Assembly (NCBI GenBank): GCA_004552615.1
Contig: SFNZ01000007.1
Coordinates: 1-39,217 of the forward strand
Reading direction: 5' to 3'
Source of the DNA: Bacteroidales bacterium
GTDB taxonomy: Bacteria; Bacteroidota; Bacteroidia; Bacteroidales; UBA932
DNA: 39,217 nt
This document shows positions 16,645-24,715 of the stretch, one piece after another (within the stretch, counting starts at the first letter, position 1; each line of letters begins with the position of its first letter). The notes beneath the pieces are model-generated. The model saw only the letters and a list, made by a program, of their open reading frames with translations. It was not told the DNA's origin and did not search any database. Both the position numbers and the translations under genes were made by a program.

Positions 16645-17814
16645 ATGGCTAATGCAACCATGAAAAGATATCTTTCTCTCGATGCCCTCAGAGGCATCAC
16701 AGTAGCATTCATGTGCATCGTGAACAATCCCGGTTCCTGGGGTTGCATATTTCCTCCCCTCCGTCATGCCGCCTGGACAGGATGTACTCCGACCGACCTG
16801 GTCTATCCTTTCTTCATTTTCTGCATGGGAGTGGCGATGGCATTTTCCTTCTCGAGATTTGACGGTCTGGACAAGGCTGCACTGATCAAAATCTTCAAGA
16901 GAGGTCTCGGGCTTTTCCTTGTCGGCCTTCTCCTGAACATGTATCCGTTCTTCCCGCTGCATCCTCATGATGAGGCGGCGTCGTTCGGGCAGAACTGGCT
17001 GTATTGGCTGGGACATATCAGGATATTCGGAGTTCTCCAGCGCATTGCCGTGGCATATATGCTCTCGGCCGTGATTGCCATGTGGCTCAGGAAACCGGGA
17101 CGTATCCTCGCCGCCATAGGAGTCCTGTTCGTCCTGTACACCGGCATCCTTCTCCTCTTCGGCTCCGAACCGGGCGCTTTCACATTGGAAGGCAATATCT
17201 CCAGGAAGATTGACATCGCTCTCGTAGGCGAGAACCACGTATATCACGGATACCGTTTTGCTGACGGGTCCAGGGCTCCGTTTGACCCGGAAGGCCTGCT
17301 CGGAGGCCTGACGGCAGCCTGCACGGCCCTGCTCGGATATCTCATAGGAGGCGTCATCCAGCGTTCTTCTGCAAGACATGCGACGGATCCGTCCGACAAT
17401 ACGTCCGCTCCTGCATATACGGTCAGCCGCATCCTGGTGTACGGCCTTGCCAGTCTGGCACTTGCCGAGATTCTCAGCATCTGGATACCTATCAGTAAAC
17501 CGCTCTGGTCCGCATCCTATGTGCTCTATGCCGGCGGATGGGCGATGCTCGCACTCGGTTTCCTGGCATTCATCATCGATGTGAAGGGTTGCGTGAAACC
17601 GTTCGAGCCGTTCCGTGCAATGGGTTCCAATGCCCTCGTGGCTTTCGTGGCCTCCGGACTCCTGGCCAAGACATTCCCTATGATCGGCTTCGCTCCGTCG
17701 GATTATTTCGGCGCGAACGAATATACATCGCTGCTCTGGGCCCTGATATTCGCATTCCTGATTTTCTGTATCCAGTGGCCGCTTTACAGGAAGAAAATCA
17801 TCATAAAACTGTAG
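16645..17814 (+). CDS. NagX/HGSNAT-like membrane acyltransferase (DUF5009-type)
   Basis: This 389-residue membrane protein has about ten hydrophobic helices. It begins with the family start RYLSLDALRGITVAFM, then WTGCTPTDLVYPFFIFCMGVAM, and later HIRIFGVLQRIAVAY. These match the COG4299 group (NagX in Shewanella, HGSNAT in animals), which moves acetyl groups across a membrane onto glucosamine residues. In Bacteroidetes the real substrate is usually not known. It starts 4 bases after rsmE. A link to the nag genes at 1325-4047 is possible but the two are 12 kb apart. Confidence 0.85.
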   Translation: MANATMKRYLSLDALRGITVAFMCIVNNPGSWGCIFPPLRHAAWTGCTPTDLVYPFFIFCMGVAMAFSFSRFDGLDKAALIKIFKRGLGLFLVGLLLNMYPFFPLHPHDEAASFGQNWLYWLGHIRIFGVLQRIAVAYMLSAVIAMWLRKPGRILAAIGVLFVLYTGILLLFGSEPGAFTLEGNISRKIDIALVGENHVYHGYRFADGSRAPFDPEGLLGGLTAACTALLGYLIGGVIQRSSARHATDPSDNTSAPAYTVSRILVYGLASLALAEILSIWIPISKPLWSASYVLYAGGWAMLALGFLAFIIDVKGCVKPFEPFRAMGSNALVAFVASGLLAKTFPMIGFAPSDYFGANEYTSLLWALIFAFLIFCIQWPLYRKKIIIKL

Positions 17815-17818
17815 TGCT

Positions 17819-18319
17819 ATGCTCATTGGCGTCATTTCAGATACCCACGGGGTTTTCAGTCCCGAGATCAAGGAGTTTCTTTCTCCTGTGGACCAGCTGT
17901 GGCATGCCGGGGACTTCGGCGGCGGGATAGAATTCGCCGATTCCATAGCGGCATTCAAGCCTCTGATGGGTGTGTACGGCAATTGTGACGGGCAGGACAT
18001 CCGTCTCGTGCATCCGGAATACCGTTTCTTCGAATGTGCGGGCAAGAAAATACTTCTGAAACATATCGGAGGGCGTCCCGGAAGATACGACAGCTTTGCC
18101 GCCGGACTGATACGAGAATGCCGCCCGGACATCTTCGTATGCGGTCATTCCCATATACTTATGGTGAAAAATGACGCTGCGAACAATCTGCTCTACATCA
18201 ATCCGGGCGCCTGCGGAGTCCAGGGCTGGCACATAGAGAGGACCGCCCTGCGCTTCCACATTGATGACACAGGAATACATGACATGGAACTTTTCAGGCT
18301 ACCGAGAAGGATCCAGTAA
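17819..18319 (+). CDS. YfcE-type metallophosphoesterase
   Basis: This 166-residue cytoplasmic protein has the calcineurin-like metal motifs in order: ISDTHG (Asp8, His10), HAGDFGG, GVYGNCDGQD and CGHSHI. The size matches the YfcE/MJ0936 phosphodiesterase group, which hydrolyse phosphodiesters such as 2',3'-cAMP or related nucleotides in vitro. The stretch KKILLKHIGG stands where many members have a His-Gly. It starts 4 bases after the acyltransferase gene. Confidence 0.9.
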   Translation: MLIGVISDTHGVFSPEIKEFLSPVDQLWHAGDFGGGIEFADSIAAFKPLMGVYGNCDGQDIRLVHPEYRFFECAGKKILLKHIGGRPGRYDSFAAGLIRECRPDIFVCGHSHILMVKNDAANNLLYINPGACGVQGWHIERTALRFHIDDTGIHDMELFRLPRRIQ

Positions 18320-18332
18320 ATATCATAATACA

Positions 18333-19733
18333 ATGAAAACAACAATCATATTGCCAGCCGTATTGTCGGCCGCATTGACATTCAGCGCCGGCATCTGCCT
18401 TGCCGCACAGCCGGATTCTTCCGGAAACAAAGCCGGAAAGGAAGACCAGACCGGAAAGATATCGGAATATTTCAATGAGACCCTTTCAAACGGGTTCGGC
18501 GGCGGATTCATGTCCCGCAAGTCCATCAAGTCATCGGACGTGGAAAAGGTCCGTGCCGAAATCTGGGAACTCTGGAAGAAGGCCAATGCTTCATTTGACG
18601 AGGAGAAACTTCCGGAACTCCGGCCGTTGGACTGGGATGCCAAGGGGAACTGGCACATACCTGCAGTGCTCGAGCCTGATGCGGAAATGTCGTATTATTG
18701 GGGCTCCAAGGGGGAAATGCCCGAAGGCGGATACCGGACCTTCATATATCTCCACGGGTCCGGCAATAGGGAGAACGAATGGCGCAACGGATTGATACTC
18801 AGTGCCAATTTCGATGATTCTCCATCTGCATACCTCGTTCCGCGCATCCCGAACACCGGATCCTACTACCGCTGGTGGCAGAAGGGAAAACAGTACGTAT
18901 GGGAGAAATTCCTCCGCCAGGCCATGCTGACGGGCAAGACGGATCCTGACAGGATATTCTTCATAGGCATTTCCGAAGGGGCTTACGGAAGCCAGCGCCT
19001 TGCGTCATTCTATGCGGACTATCTTGCCGGCGCAGGCCCGATTGCCGGAGGCGAACCTCTTAAGAACGCTCCTGTGGAGAATTGTGCAAATCTCGCGTTC
19101 AGTTTCAGGACCGGGACCGAGGACAAGACATTCTACAGGGACATTCTCACAGGCTATACCAAGGATGCCTTCGACAAGTTCGCGGCGGATTGTCCGGAAT
19201 ATTATGTACACAATGTGGAACTGGTTCAGGGAGCGGACCATCATACGGTGGGTTATTTCGAGACGACCCCGTGGCTGCGTGACCACGTCAGGAATCCTTA
19301 TCCACGTTTCGTGAACTGGGAGAATTTCGAGATGGACGGGCTCAAGCGCAGGGGATTCCACAATATCAGGGTCCTCGGGGAACCGGCATCATTGGAAGGA
19401 CGCCGGCGTCACTACGTGATGGAAATCAATGACAATGAAATAGAAATGCAGGTCGGTGACGTGGAATATAAGACCATCCAGACCGATCCGGTTTACGGTA
19501 TCGAGATGAAATTCGAGAAGACGGAGACCCCTGCCGTCGAAGGGCGTTTCATCATATATCTCAGTGACGAACTTGTGAATCTCGACAAGAAGGTGACCGT
19601 TCGGGTGAACGGCCGTACGGTTTACAGGGGTGTCCCGAAGCGCAGGTTGGAAAACGTAGTGAACAGCTGTGCCCTCTTTTACGACCCGCACAGGCTATAT
19701 ACGGCGGCAGTGGAAGTGGACCTCTCGAGGTGA
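18333..19733 (+). CDS. Secreted alpha/beta hydrolase
   Basis: The protein has 466 residues. A signal peptide covers about 1-24 (ending in CLAA), so it is exported. The alpha/beta hydrolase core begins near YIYLHGSGNRENEW (about 144-157). The nucleophile elbow is GISEGAYG (Ser214), and a late GADHHTVGY (about 300) probably holds the catalytic His. A C-terminal beta-rich extension of about 120 residues (about 345-466) follows. It could be an esterase or peptidase; no specificity motif is recognised. It is 13 bases after the phosphoesterase, as last gene of the cluster. The ATG at 18333 is chosen because the signal peptide begins there. Confidence 0.82.
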   Translation: MKTTIILPAVLSAALTFSAGICLAAQPDSSGNKAGKEDQTGKISEYFNETLSNGFGGGFMSRKSIKSSDVEKVRAEIWELWKKANASFDEEKLPELRPLDWDAKGNWHIPAVLEPDAEMSYYWGSKGEMPEGGYRTFIYLHGSGNRENEWRNGLILSANFDDSPSAYLVPRIPNTGSYYRWWQKGKQYVWEKFLRQAMLTGKTDPDRIFFIGISEGAYGSQRLASFYADYLAGAGPIAGGEPLKNAPVENCANLAFSFRTGTEDKTFYRDILTGYTKDAFDKFAADCPEYYVHNVELVQGADHHTVGYFETTPWLRDHVRNPYPRFVNWENFEMDGLKRRGFHNIRVLGEPASLEGRRRHYVMEINDNEIEMQVGDVEYKTIQTDPVYGIEMKFEKTETPAVEGRFIIYLSDELVNLDKKVTVRVNGRTVYRGVPKRRLENVVNSCALFYDPHRLYTAAVEVDLSR

Positions 19734-19870
19734 TTGCCCGCAGGCGGTTACAGATTGTTATCGACTTTGTCCGTTTCTTCCTGTATTTTGTTCCGGACGT
19801 CCTCAATGCTCTATTAAAAAGATTTAATAGTGAATATTTTAGCGTCTTGATGATAATATTTACAAATTTC

Positions 19871-19901
19871 TTTGCAGATTATAAAAAACTATGTACTTTT
19901 G
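19871..19901 (+). promoter_or_regulatory. Promoter of the Cys-rich lipoprotein gene
   Basis: TTTG at 19871-19874 and TACTTTTG at 19894-19901 are exactly 19 bases apart. The leader to the ATG is about 45 bases. The rest of 19734-19870 holds no feature I can support. Confidence 0.85.
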
Positions 19902-19952
19902 CGCCATTAAATAAAATAGGACTTAAGTTCAACTAGTTATTGTGTTAGAACC

Positions 19953-20165
19953 ATGAAAAAGGTGTTTATGTCTTTGGCAGCAGTTGCCCTGATGGTTGCT
20001 GCTGTATCTTGCGGAAACAACAACGCAAAGAAAGCTGAGGTTGCAGCTGAAGAGGTTGCTGCTTGCTGCGATTCCACTAAAGCTGCCTGCTGCGACAGCA
20101 CAAAAGCCTGCGCTGATTCTTCAGCCTGCTGCGGTGCTTGCTGCGACAGCACAAAGTGCGAATAA
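19953..20165 (+). CDS. Cysteine-rich mini-lipoprotein with CCDSTKA repeats
   Basis: This 70-residue protein has a type II signal peptide with lipobox VAAVSC (Cys20) and a mature part of only 51 residues. That part holds ten further cysteines, mostly in CC pairs: the motif CCDSTK occurs three times, and related CADSS and CCGA units lie between. At DNA level a 17-base stretch is repeated exactly (20088-20104 and 20139-20155), so the tail grew by duplication. Paired cysteines in such a short acidic tail suggest metal binding or a dense disulfide-linked surface; both are inference. It has its own strong promoter and its own terminator. Confidence 0.85.
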   Translation: MKKVFMSLAAVALMVAAVSCGNNNAKKAEVAAEEVAACCDSTKAACCDSTKACADSSACCGACCDSTKCE

Positions 20166-20208
20166 TTCCGGACCTGCGGCCTGGTCCGCAAAGGAAGGAT
20201 TTATTGAT

Positions 20209-20245
20209 GCGGTACCTTGAGGAGACTCAAGATGCTGCTTTTTTT
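20209..20245 (+). terminator. Terminator of the Cys-rich lipoprotein gene
   Basis: GCGGTA-C-CTTGAG pairs with CTCAAG-A-TGCTGC around the loop GAGA, followed by seven T (20239-20245). A second small hairpin (CGGACC/GGTCCG, 20169-20188) lies between the stop codon and this terminator. Confidence 0.85.
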
Positions 20246-20287
20246 ATGCGTTTTTTTGACTATATTCGTGCCTGAAAACATTGGATT

Positions 20288-21658
20288 ATGGCTACATCTT
20301 CTAAAGACAGGAAAGTCTGGTTCTGCACCAGTTGCGGCAACGAGAGTCCCAAATGGATGGGGCGCTGCCCGGCATGCGGGGAATGGAACACAATGGTGGA
20401 GCAGACGGTCGCCACTGGCAAGAATCCGGGCCGCCAGGCCGTGAGGCAGCCGTCGGGATACCGTCCCATGCATCTCAGGGAGATTGATTCTTCGGCGGAA
20501 TGCCGCATGTCACTGGGCATGGCTGAGGTTGACAGGCTCCTCGGAGGCGGAATCGTGAAGGGCTCCCTCGTGCTTGTAGGAGGTGAACCAGGAATCGGCA
20601 AATCCACATTGTCTCTCCAGATACCATTGTCCTCTCCGGGGATGAAGACCCTGTATGTTTCAGGCGAGGAAAGTGCCCGGCAGGTGAAAATGCGTGCCGA
20701 CAGGCTCGGGGGAGATGACTCCAACTGCTTCATTTTCAGCGAGACTGATATGGGAGCCATCCTTGCACAGGCCGAGGAGCTCCGTCCCGACCTGATGGTG
20801 GTGGACTCCGTCCAGACAATGTTCTCCGCCAATGTCGAGTCTTCCGCAGGGTCCGTTTCGCAGATAAAGGAGGTGACGGCCATGCTCCTGCATTTCGCCA
20901 AGGTTACAGGCATCCCGGTCATCCTGATAGGCCATATCACCAAAGACGGATATATCGCCGGGCCGAAGATCCTAGAGCATATCGTGGATGTCGTCCTTCA
21001 GTTCGAGGGGGATAACAAGGGCTCATACCGTCTCCTCCGCAGCATCAAGAACAGGTTCGGTTCCACCTCGGAGCTCGCGGTCTTCGAGATGACCGGCAAG
21101 GGCTTGAGGGAGGTGACCAATCCTTCCGAAATGCTGATTCCGATGCATGGGGAGGGCTTGAGCGGCACTGCAATATGCGCGATGCTGGATGGCCTGAGAC
21201 CGTTCCTTTTCGAAGTACAGGCCCTGGTGAGCACGGCTGCATACGGCACGGCCCAGAGATCGGCTACCGGATTTGACGTGCGCAGGCTGAATATGCTCCT
21301 CGCCGTTTTGGAGAAACGTGCCGGGTTCAAGCTCAATATGAAGGACGTGTTCCTGAACATGGCAGGAGGCATGAGGGTCTCGGACCCTGCCTGCGATCTC
21401 GCCGTGGTCTGTGCCGTCCTGTCATCCAATTTCGATTTCGCAATCCCGGAAAATGTCTGCTTTGCCGGTGAGGTTGGCCTCAGCGGGGAGATCCGTCCTG
21501 TCAACCAAACAGAAAGACGGGTCACTGAAGCGGCCCGTCTTGGATTCAGGAAGATTTATATTTCTTCGTTCTCTTCTGTTGACAACAGCCCGAAGGGCAT
21601 CGAGATTGTCAGGGTATCAGACATACCTGCCCTCGTGCGCAATCTCTTCAAGGGTTAG
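20288..21658 (+). CDS. radA: DNA repair protein RadA (Sms)
   Basis: RadA is a RecA-like ATPase that helps branch migration of recombination intermediates. The protein has 456 residues, full length. It has an N-terminal zinc finger (Cys13, Cys16, Cys27, Cys30), Walker A GGEPGIGKST (Lys105), the RadA-specific KNRFG motif (254-258) and a C-terminal Lon-like domain (about 280-456). The start ATG lies 42 bases after the upstream terminator. A possible weak -7 box, TATATTCG, is near 20261. It converges with galE, with 9 bases between the stops. Confidence 0.97.
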   Translation: MATSSKDRKVWFCTSCGNESPKWMGRCPACGEWNTMVEQTVATGKNPGRQAVRQPSGYRPMHLREIDSSAECRMSLGMAEVDRLLGGGIVKGSLVLVGGEPGIGKSTLSLQIPLSSPGMKTLYVSGEESARQVKMRADRLGGDDSNCFIFSETDMGAILAQAEELRPDLMVVDSVQTMFSANVESSAGSVSQIKEVTAMLLHFAKVTGIPVILIGHITKDGYIAGPKILEHIVDVVLQFEGDNKGSYRLLRSIKNRFGSTSELAVFEMTGKGLREVTNPSEMLIPMHGEGLSGTAICAMLDGLRPFLFEVQALVSTAAYGTAQRSATGFDVRRLNMLLAVLEKRAGFKLNMKDVFLNMAGGMRVSDPACDLAVVCAVLSSNFDFAIPENVCFAGEVGLSGEIRPVNQTERRVTEAARLGFRKIYISSFSSVDNSPKGIEIVRVSDIPALVRNLFKG

Positions 21659-21667
21659 CCGGCAGGG

Positions 21668-22735
21668 CTATTTGCCTGCAAGATGCTTCTCCCAGGCCCA
21701 CGCGGCTGCGAGGGTGTCCTCCACGGAACGCTCAGCCTTCCAGCCGAGTTTCTCGTTCGCGAGTGAAGGGTCGGCCCAGATGGCGGTCACGTCCCCGGCG
21801 CGTCTCGGGGCGAATTTGTAGTTCAGCTTCACTCCGTTCACCTTCTCGAATGCATTCACGAGTTCGAGGACTGAAACCGGACGTCCGGTTCCGATATTGA
21901 AGACTTCGTAATCCTTCTCCATCTCTCCCTTGAGCATCCTGGAAACGGCATATACATGGGCCTTGGCGAGGTCCACGATGTCGATGTAGTCTCTCTGGCA
22001 GGTTCCGTCAGGAGTAGGGTAATCGTTGCCGAAAATGCTGAGGCACTCACGTTTGCCAATAGCTGTCTGGGTGATGAACGGCACGAGATTGTTAGGCACG
22101 CCTCTCGGAAGCTCGCCGATGAGAGCGGACGGATGTGCCCCGATAGGATTGAAATATCTCAGGGCGATTCCTTTCAGCGGACCCTCCTTGGCCTCTCCCG
22201 GAGCCGGCTCGGAGCCATATCGCGCGTAGGCCTTCACGGAATCCCTCAGGATGTCCTCGCAGATCTGCTTCGTATTGCCGTAAGGCGAAGTTGCAGGCTG
22301 GCGCGGCGATTCTTCGGTCACAGGAAGGATGTCAGGCTCTCCATAGACGGTGGCAGATGAGGAGAAAAGCACGTTGCATCCGCCGTGGGTGCGTGCGGCC
22401 TCAATCACGTTCAGGAATGAGGACAGGTTGTTGGTGTAATACTTCACGGGCTCGGCCACGGATTCTCCGACAGCCTTGAATGCCGCGAAATGAATCACGG
22501 CGTCGATCCTGTACTCGGAAAACAGGCGGTTAGCGGCAGCCAGATCGCAGAAATCCATCTTGATGAAAGGGATGTCGTCCCTTCCCGTGATCTTCTTTAC
22601 ACCCTCGAAGCAAGTCATGTCGCAGTTCGACATGTCGTCGGCCACAACTACATCATAACCAGCCTCTATCAGTTCCACGGTGACGTGGCTTCCAATAAAT
22701 CCGGCACCTCCGGACACAAGTACTCTTTTGCTCAT
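21668..22735 (-). CDS. galE: UDP-glucose 4-epimerase
   Basis: GalE interconverts UDP-glucose and UDP-galactose (or the N-acetyl forms) for glycan and capsule synthesis. The protein has 355 residues. It shows the NAD-binding loop GGAGFIG (9-15), Ser125-127 near the active site in FSSSATVYG, and the catalytic pair Tyr152 and Lys156 in YGNTK. The C-terminal part keeps NIGTGRPVSVLEL. It is transcribed alone on the minus strand from a promoter in the galE-dacB gap. Confidence 0.96.
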   Translation of the reverse strand: MSKRVLVSGGAGFIGSHVTVELIEAGYDVVVADDMSNCDMTCFEGVKKITGRDDIPFIKMDFCDLAAANRLFSEYRIDAVIHFAAFKAVGESVAEPVKYYTNNLSSFLNVIEAARTHGGCNVLFSSSATVYGEPDILPVTEESPRQPATSPYGNTKQICEDILRDSVKAYARYGSEPAPGEAKEGPLKGIALRYFNPIGAHPSALIGELPRGVPNNLVPFITQTAIGKRECLSIFGNDYPTPDGTCQRDYIDIVDLAKAHVYAVSRMLKGEMEKDYEVFNIGTGRPVSVLELVNAFEKVNGVKLNYKFAPRRAGDVTAIWADPSLANEKLGWKAERSVEDTLAAAWAWEKHLAGK

Positions 22736-22792
22736 AATATGTTTTCTGTTAAGATATCATTTCCAAACGGTTCGGGATGAACCTGCATCGTG

Positions 22793-22800
22793 CAAAAGTA
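22793..22800 (-). promoter_or_regulatory. -7 box of galE
   Basis: On the minus strand TACTTTTG matches TAnnTTTG and gives a leader of about 50 bases. No TTTG with the usual 19-base spacing is present. Just upstream lies CTTGTCCGGACTAT (22817-22830), which shares TTGTCCGGAC with the palindrome at 4158. Confidence 0.55.
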
Positions 22801-22846
22801 ATAAAAATACCGCAATCTTGTCCGGACTATTCATTATATTTACGAT

Positions 22847-23084
22847 ATTTGTAACTTAAGTTTCGCAGAGCGAAACAACTGCTTTTGAGGCCTTCAGGCC
22901 GAGGGTAGGTCGTGAGCGTTCAGCAAAAGCCTAGTGGTCTTTTGCAGCGAGCAGCCCGGAGGGACGGTAGGGATTTAGGAAAAGGGTAGCGTATACAAAA
23001 AAATGCGCGCGGGCCTTTGCTCGCACAGAGCAATGAATCCTCTGAAAAGCAGGAATTTGCGACTTGCGAAACTTGAATTTGTAA
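22847..23084. mobile_element. MITE-like non-coding element, 222 bp, with 8-bp flanking direct repeats
   Basis: The direct repeat ATTTGTAA occurs at 22847-22854 and again at 23077-23084. Between them, 22855-23076 is bounded by 12-base inverted repeats: TTAAGTTTCGCA (22856-22867) and TGCGAAACTTGA (23065-23076), 11 of 12 matching. This is the layout of a small non-autonomous transposable element with its target duplication. The inside is non-coding and strongly structured: GTTTCGC-AGA-GCGAAAC at the left end, GGCC-TTCA-GGCC, and GCTTTTG (22881), CAAAAGC (22924) and CTTTTGC (22939), which give two mutually exclusive pairings. No transposase lies in the window. It separates galE from dacB. A conserved structured RNA is the alternative reading. 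No other copy is present here. Confidence 0.6.
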
Positions 23085-23119
23085 TATGATCGAATAACCT
23101 GCAAACTGAATATCACGCC

Positions 23120-24697
23120 ATGTCCAGAATATATCTGACTATATTGTCTTTAGCCATCTGCTTCCTCCTGCCTCCTGCGGCATTTTCCTCGGAACCTGTG
23201 CGTCCGAAGACCAGGGCGCAGAATTTCATTGAGGAGAACATTGCGGAGGAGCCGTTGAGGTCGGGCCTTGTCGGCGTGCTCGCAGTGAAGATGAACGGGG
23301 ATACCATAGCGGAGTCCGGAAGCCTCAGGAAACTACTCCCTGCATCCAATACCAAGCTCATCACCACAGGGCTTGCCCTCCGTTCCCTCGGGCCAGATTA
23401 CAGGTTCGCGACCACGATTGCGTATTCGGGACATGTTTCGGGAGGCACACTCCATGGTGACCTGTACATCCTGGGCGGCGGAGACCCTACCATCGCTTCG
23501 GGAGATCCCGGGACACCCCCTGCCGACACTCTCTTCTCCCAGTGGAAGGCCATGATGGACAAGGCCGGAATACGCCGTGTGGACGGATGCGTCATAGGTG
23601 ACGGCCGGCATTTCGACGGCCCCATCGAGAAGGATTCCTGGTCTTACAGTGACCTCGGAACTTATTACGGAGCCGGATGCGACGGCCTCTCGTTCAATCG
23701 CAACATATTGTATGTCAATGTTTCAGCGGCTCCTGCCGTTGGCCTGCCAGTCAATGCTTCCGTCTCGTACCCGGTCCTCCCGTGGATGGAATTCCGCATG
23801 GACTGCGTGACTGCCCCTGCCGGGACCGGAGACAATCTGTATCTCTACAATACTGATCTCGCTCCTGTATGCGAATTGCGCGGGACATTTGCCGTGGACA
23901 GGACACCAAAACGTGAGGAATGCAGCTACAAGTTCGGAGCTCTTGCATGCGCAACGTATTTTACTGATTATCTGAGGTGTTCCGGTCTTGATGTGACAGG
24001 AGGCGCAGCTGACGTGGACAGCAGGGGGATGGTTCGGACAGCGGAATCCCTCATGAAGAAGACCTGGCCTTCGGACCGGCAGGAAAAGGCTGCGGACGGT
24101 GTGGTTGCGGATGGGTCTTGTGAAGGCGGCCTCAGGCCAATAGGCACCACATATTCGCCTGCGGTGGCCTCGATTGCCCGAACGACCAATTCCCGCAGCG
24201 ACAATTTTTATGCTGAAACCCTGCTCAGGGAACTGTCCCTGCTCCGGACCGGTTCGGCCTCGTATGACTCCTGTGCCGTGACCGTTCTCAGGGAACTCGA
24301 CTCGCTCGGTACGGATTCCTCTTACGGGATCCGGATGGTGGACGGAAGCGGACTCGCACGGCACAATTACATTTCCCCGGATTTCTTCTGCCGGTTCCTG
24401 GCATCGATGTACAATGATGACGCATTCCCGTCATTTCTCCAGTCTGTCAGTCGCCCCGGTGAACCGGGAATGCGCTCCTGCCTTGCGGGCTCCCCGGCTT
24501 CGGTGAAATCCCGCATCCACATGAAAAGCGGTTCCATGAACGGAGTCCTTTGCTACAGCGGATACATCCTGCCGTCGTCCGGAGACCGGGACGGGACAAT
24601 AGTATTTTCCATAATGACGAACAATTGCACCGGACCGGTACAGAAGATACGTGATTTTGTATATGAATTCATATTGCTGGCCGCCGGGGAGAATTGA
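23120..24697 (+). CDS. dacB: D-alanyl-D-alanine carboxypeptidase/endopeptidase (PBP4 family)
   Basis: This 525-residue periplasmic enzyme trims peptidoglycan side chains and crosslinks. The signal peptide covers about 1-23. The three penicillin-binding motifs are SNTK (Ser76, Lys79), SDN (360-362) and KSG (469-471). The long insert between the first two motifs is typical of class C (PBP4) proteins. The NlpC/P60 peptidase gene follows after 18 bases, so two peptidoglycan hydrolases are probably co-transcribed. The MITE-like element ends 35 bases upstream of the start and may affect its promoter, for which I see no good consensus match. Confidence 0.94.
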   Translation: MSRIYLTILSLAICFLLPPAAFSSEPVRPKTRAQNFIEENIAEEPLRSGLVGVLAVKMNGDTIAESGSLRKLLPASNTKLITTGLALRSLGPDYRFATTIAYSGHVSGGTLHGDLYILGGGDPTIASGDPGTPPADTLFSQWKAMMDKAGIRRVDGCVIGDGRHFDGPIEKDSWSYSDLGTYYGAGCDGLSFNRNILYVNVSAAPAVGLPVNASVSYPVLPWMEFRMDCVTAPAGTGDNLYLYNTDLAPVCELRGTFAVDRTPKREECSYKFGALACATYFTDYLRCSGLDVTGGAADVDSRGMVRTAESLMKKTWPSDRQEKAADGVVADGSCEGGLRPIGTTYSPAVASIARTTNSRSDNFYAETLLRELSLLRTGSASYDSCAVTVLRELDSLGTDSSYGIRMVDGSGLARHNYISPDFFCRFLASMYNDDAFPSFLQSVSRPGEPGMRSCLAGSPASVKSRIHMKSGSMNGVLCYSGYILPSSGDRDGTIVFSIMTNNCTGPVQKIRDFVYEFILLAAGEN

Positions 24698-24715
24698 AAA
24701 TAAAACAATTATCTT

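Noticed and set aside
16432..18132. 566-codon minus-strand ORF
   Set aside because: It is antisense to rsmE, the acyltransferase and the phosphoesterase genes. Its translation is low-complexity, rich in Arg, Cys, His and Glu, without domains; long shadow ORFs are common opposite GC-rich genes.
19730..19936. 68-codon plus-strand ORF after the hydrolase gene
   Set aside because: It spans the promoter of the Cys-rich lipoprotein gene and overlaps the end of the hydrolase gene; it looks accidental.
20066..20155. Short DNA repeats in the Cys-rich gene as a possible CRISPR or VNTR
   Set aside because: The units are in frame, of unequal spacing and explained by the protein repeat; there are no unique spacers.
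22931..23116. 61-codon minus-strand ORF covering most of the galE-dacB element
   Set aside because: No start signal or domain, and it crosses the inverted repeats. It may be annotated as a hypothetical protein in other genomes, which would help to find further copies of the element.
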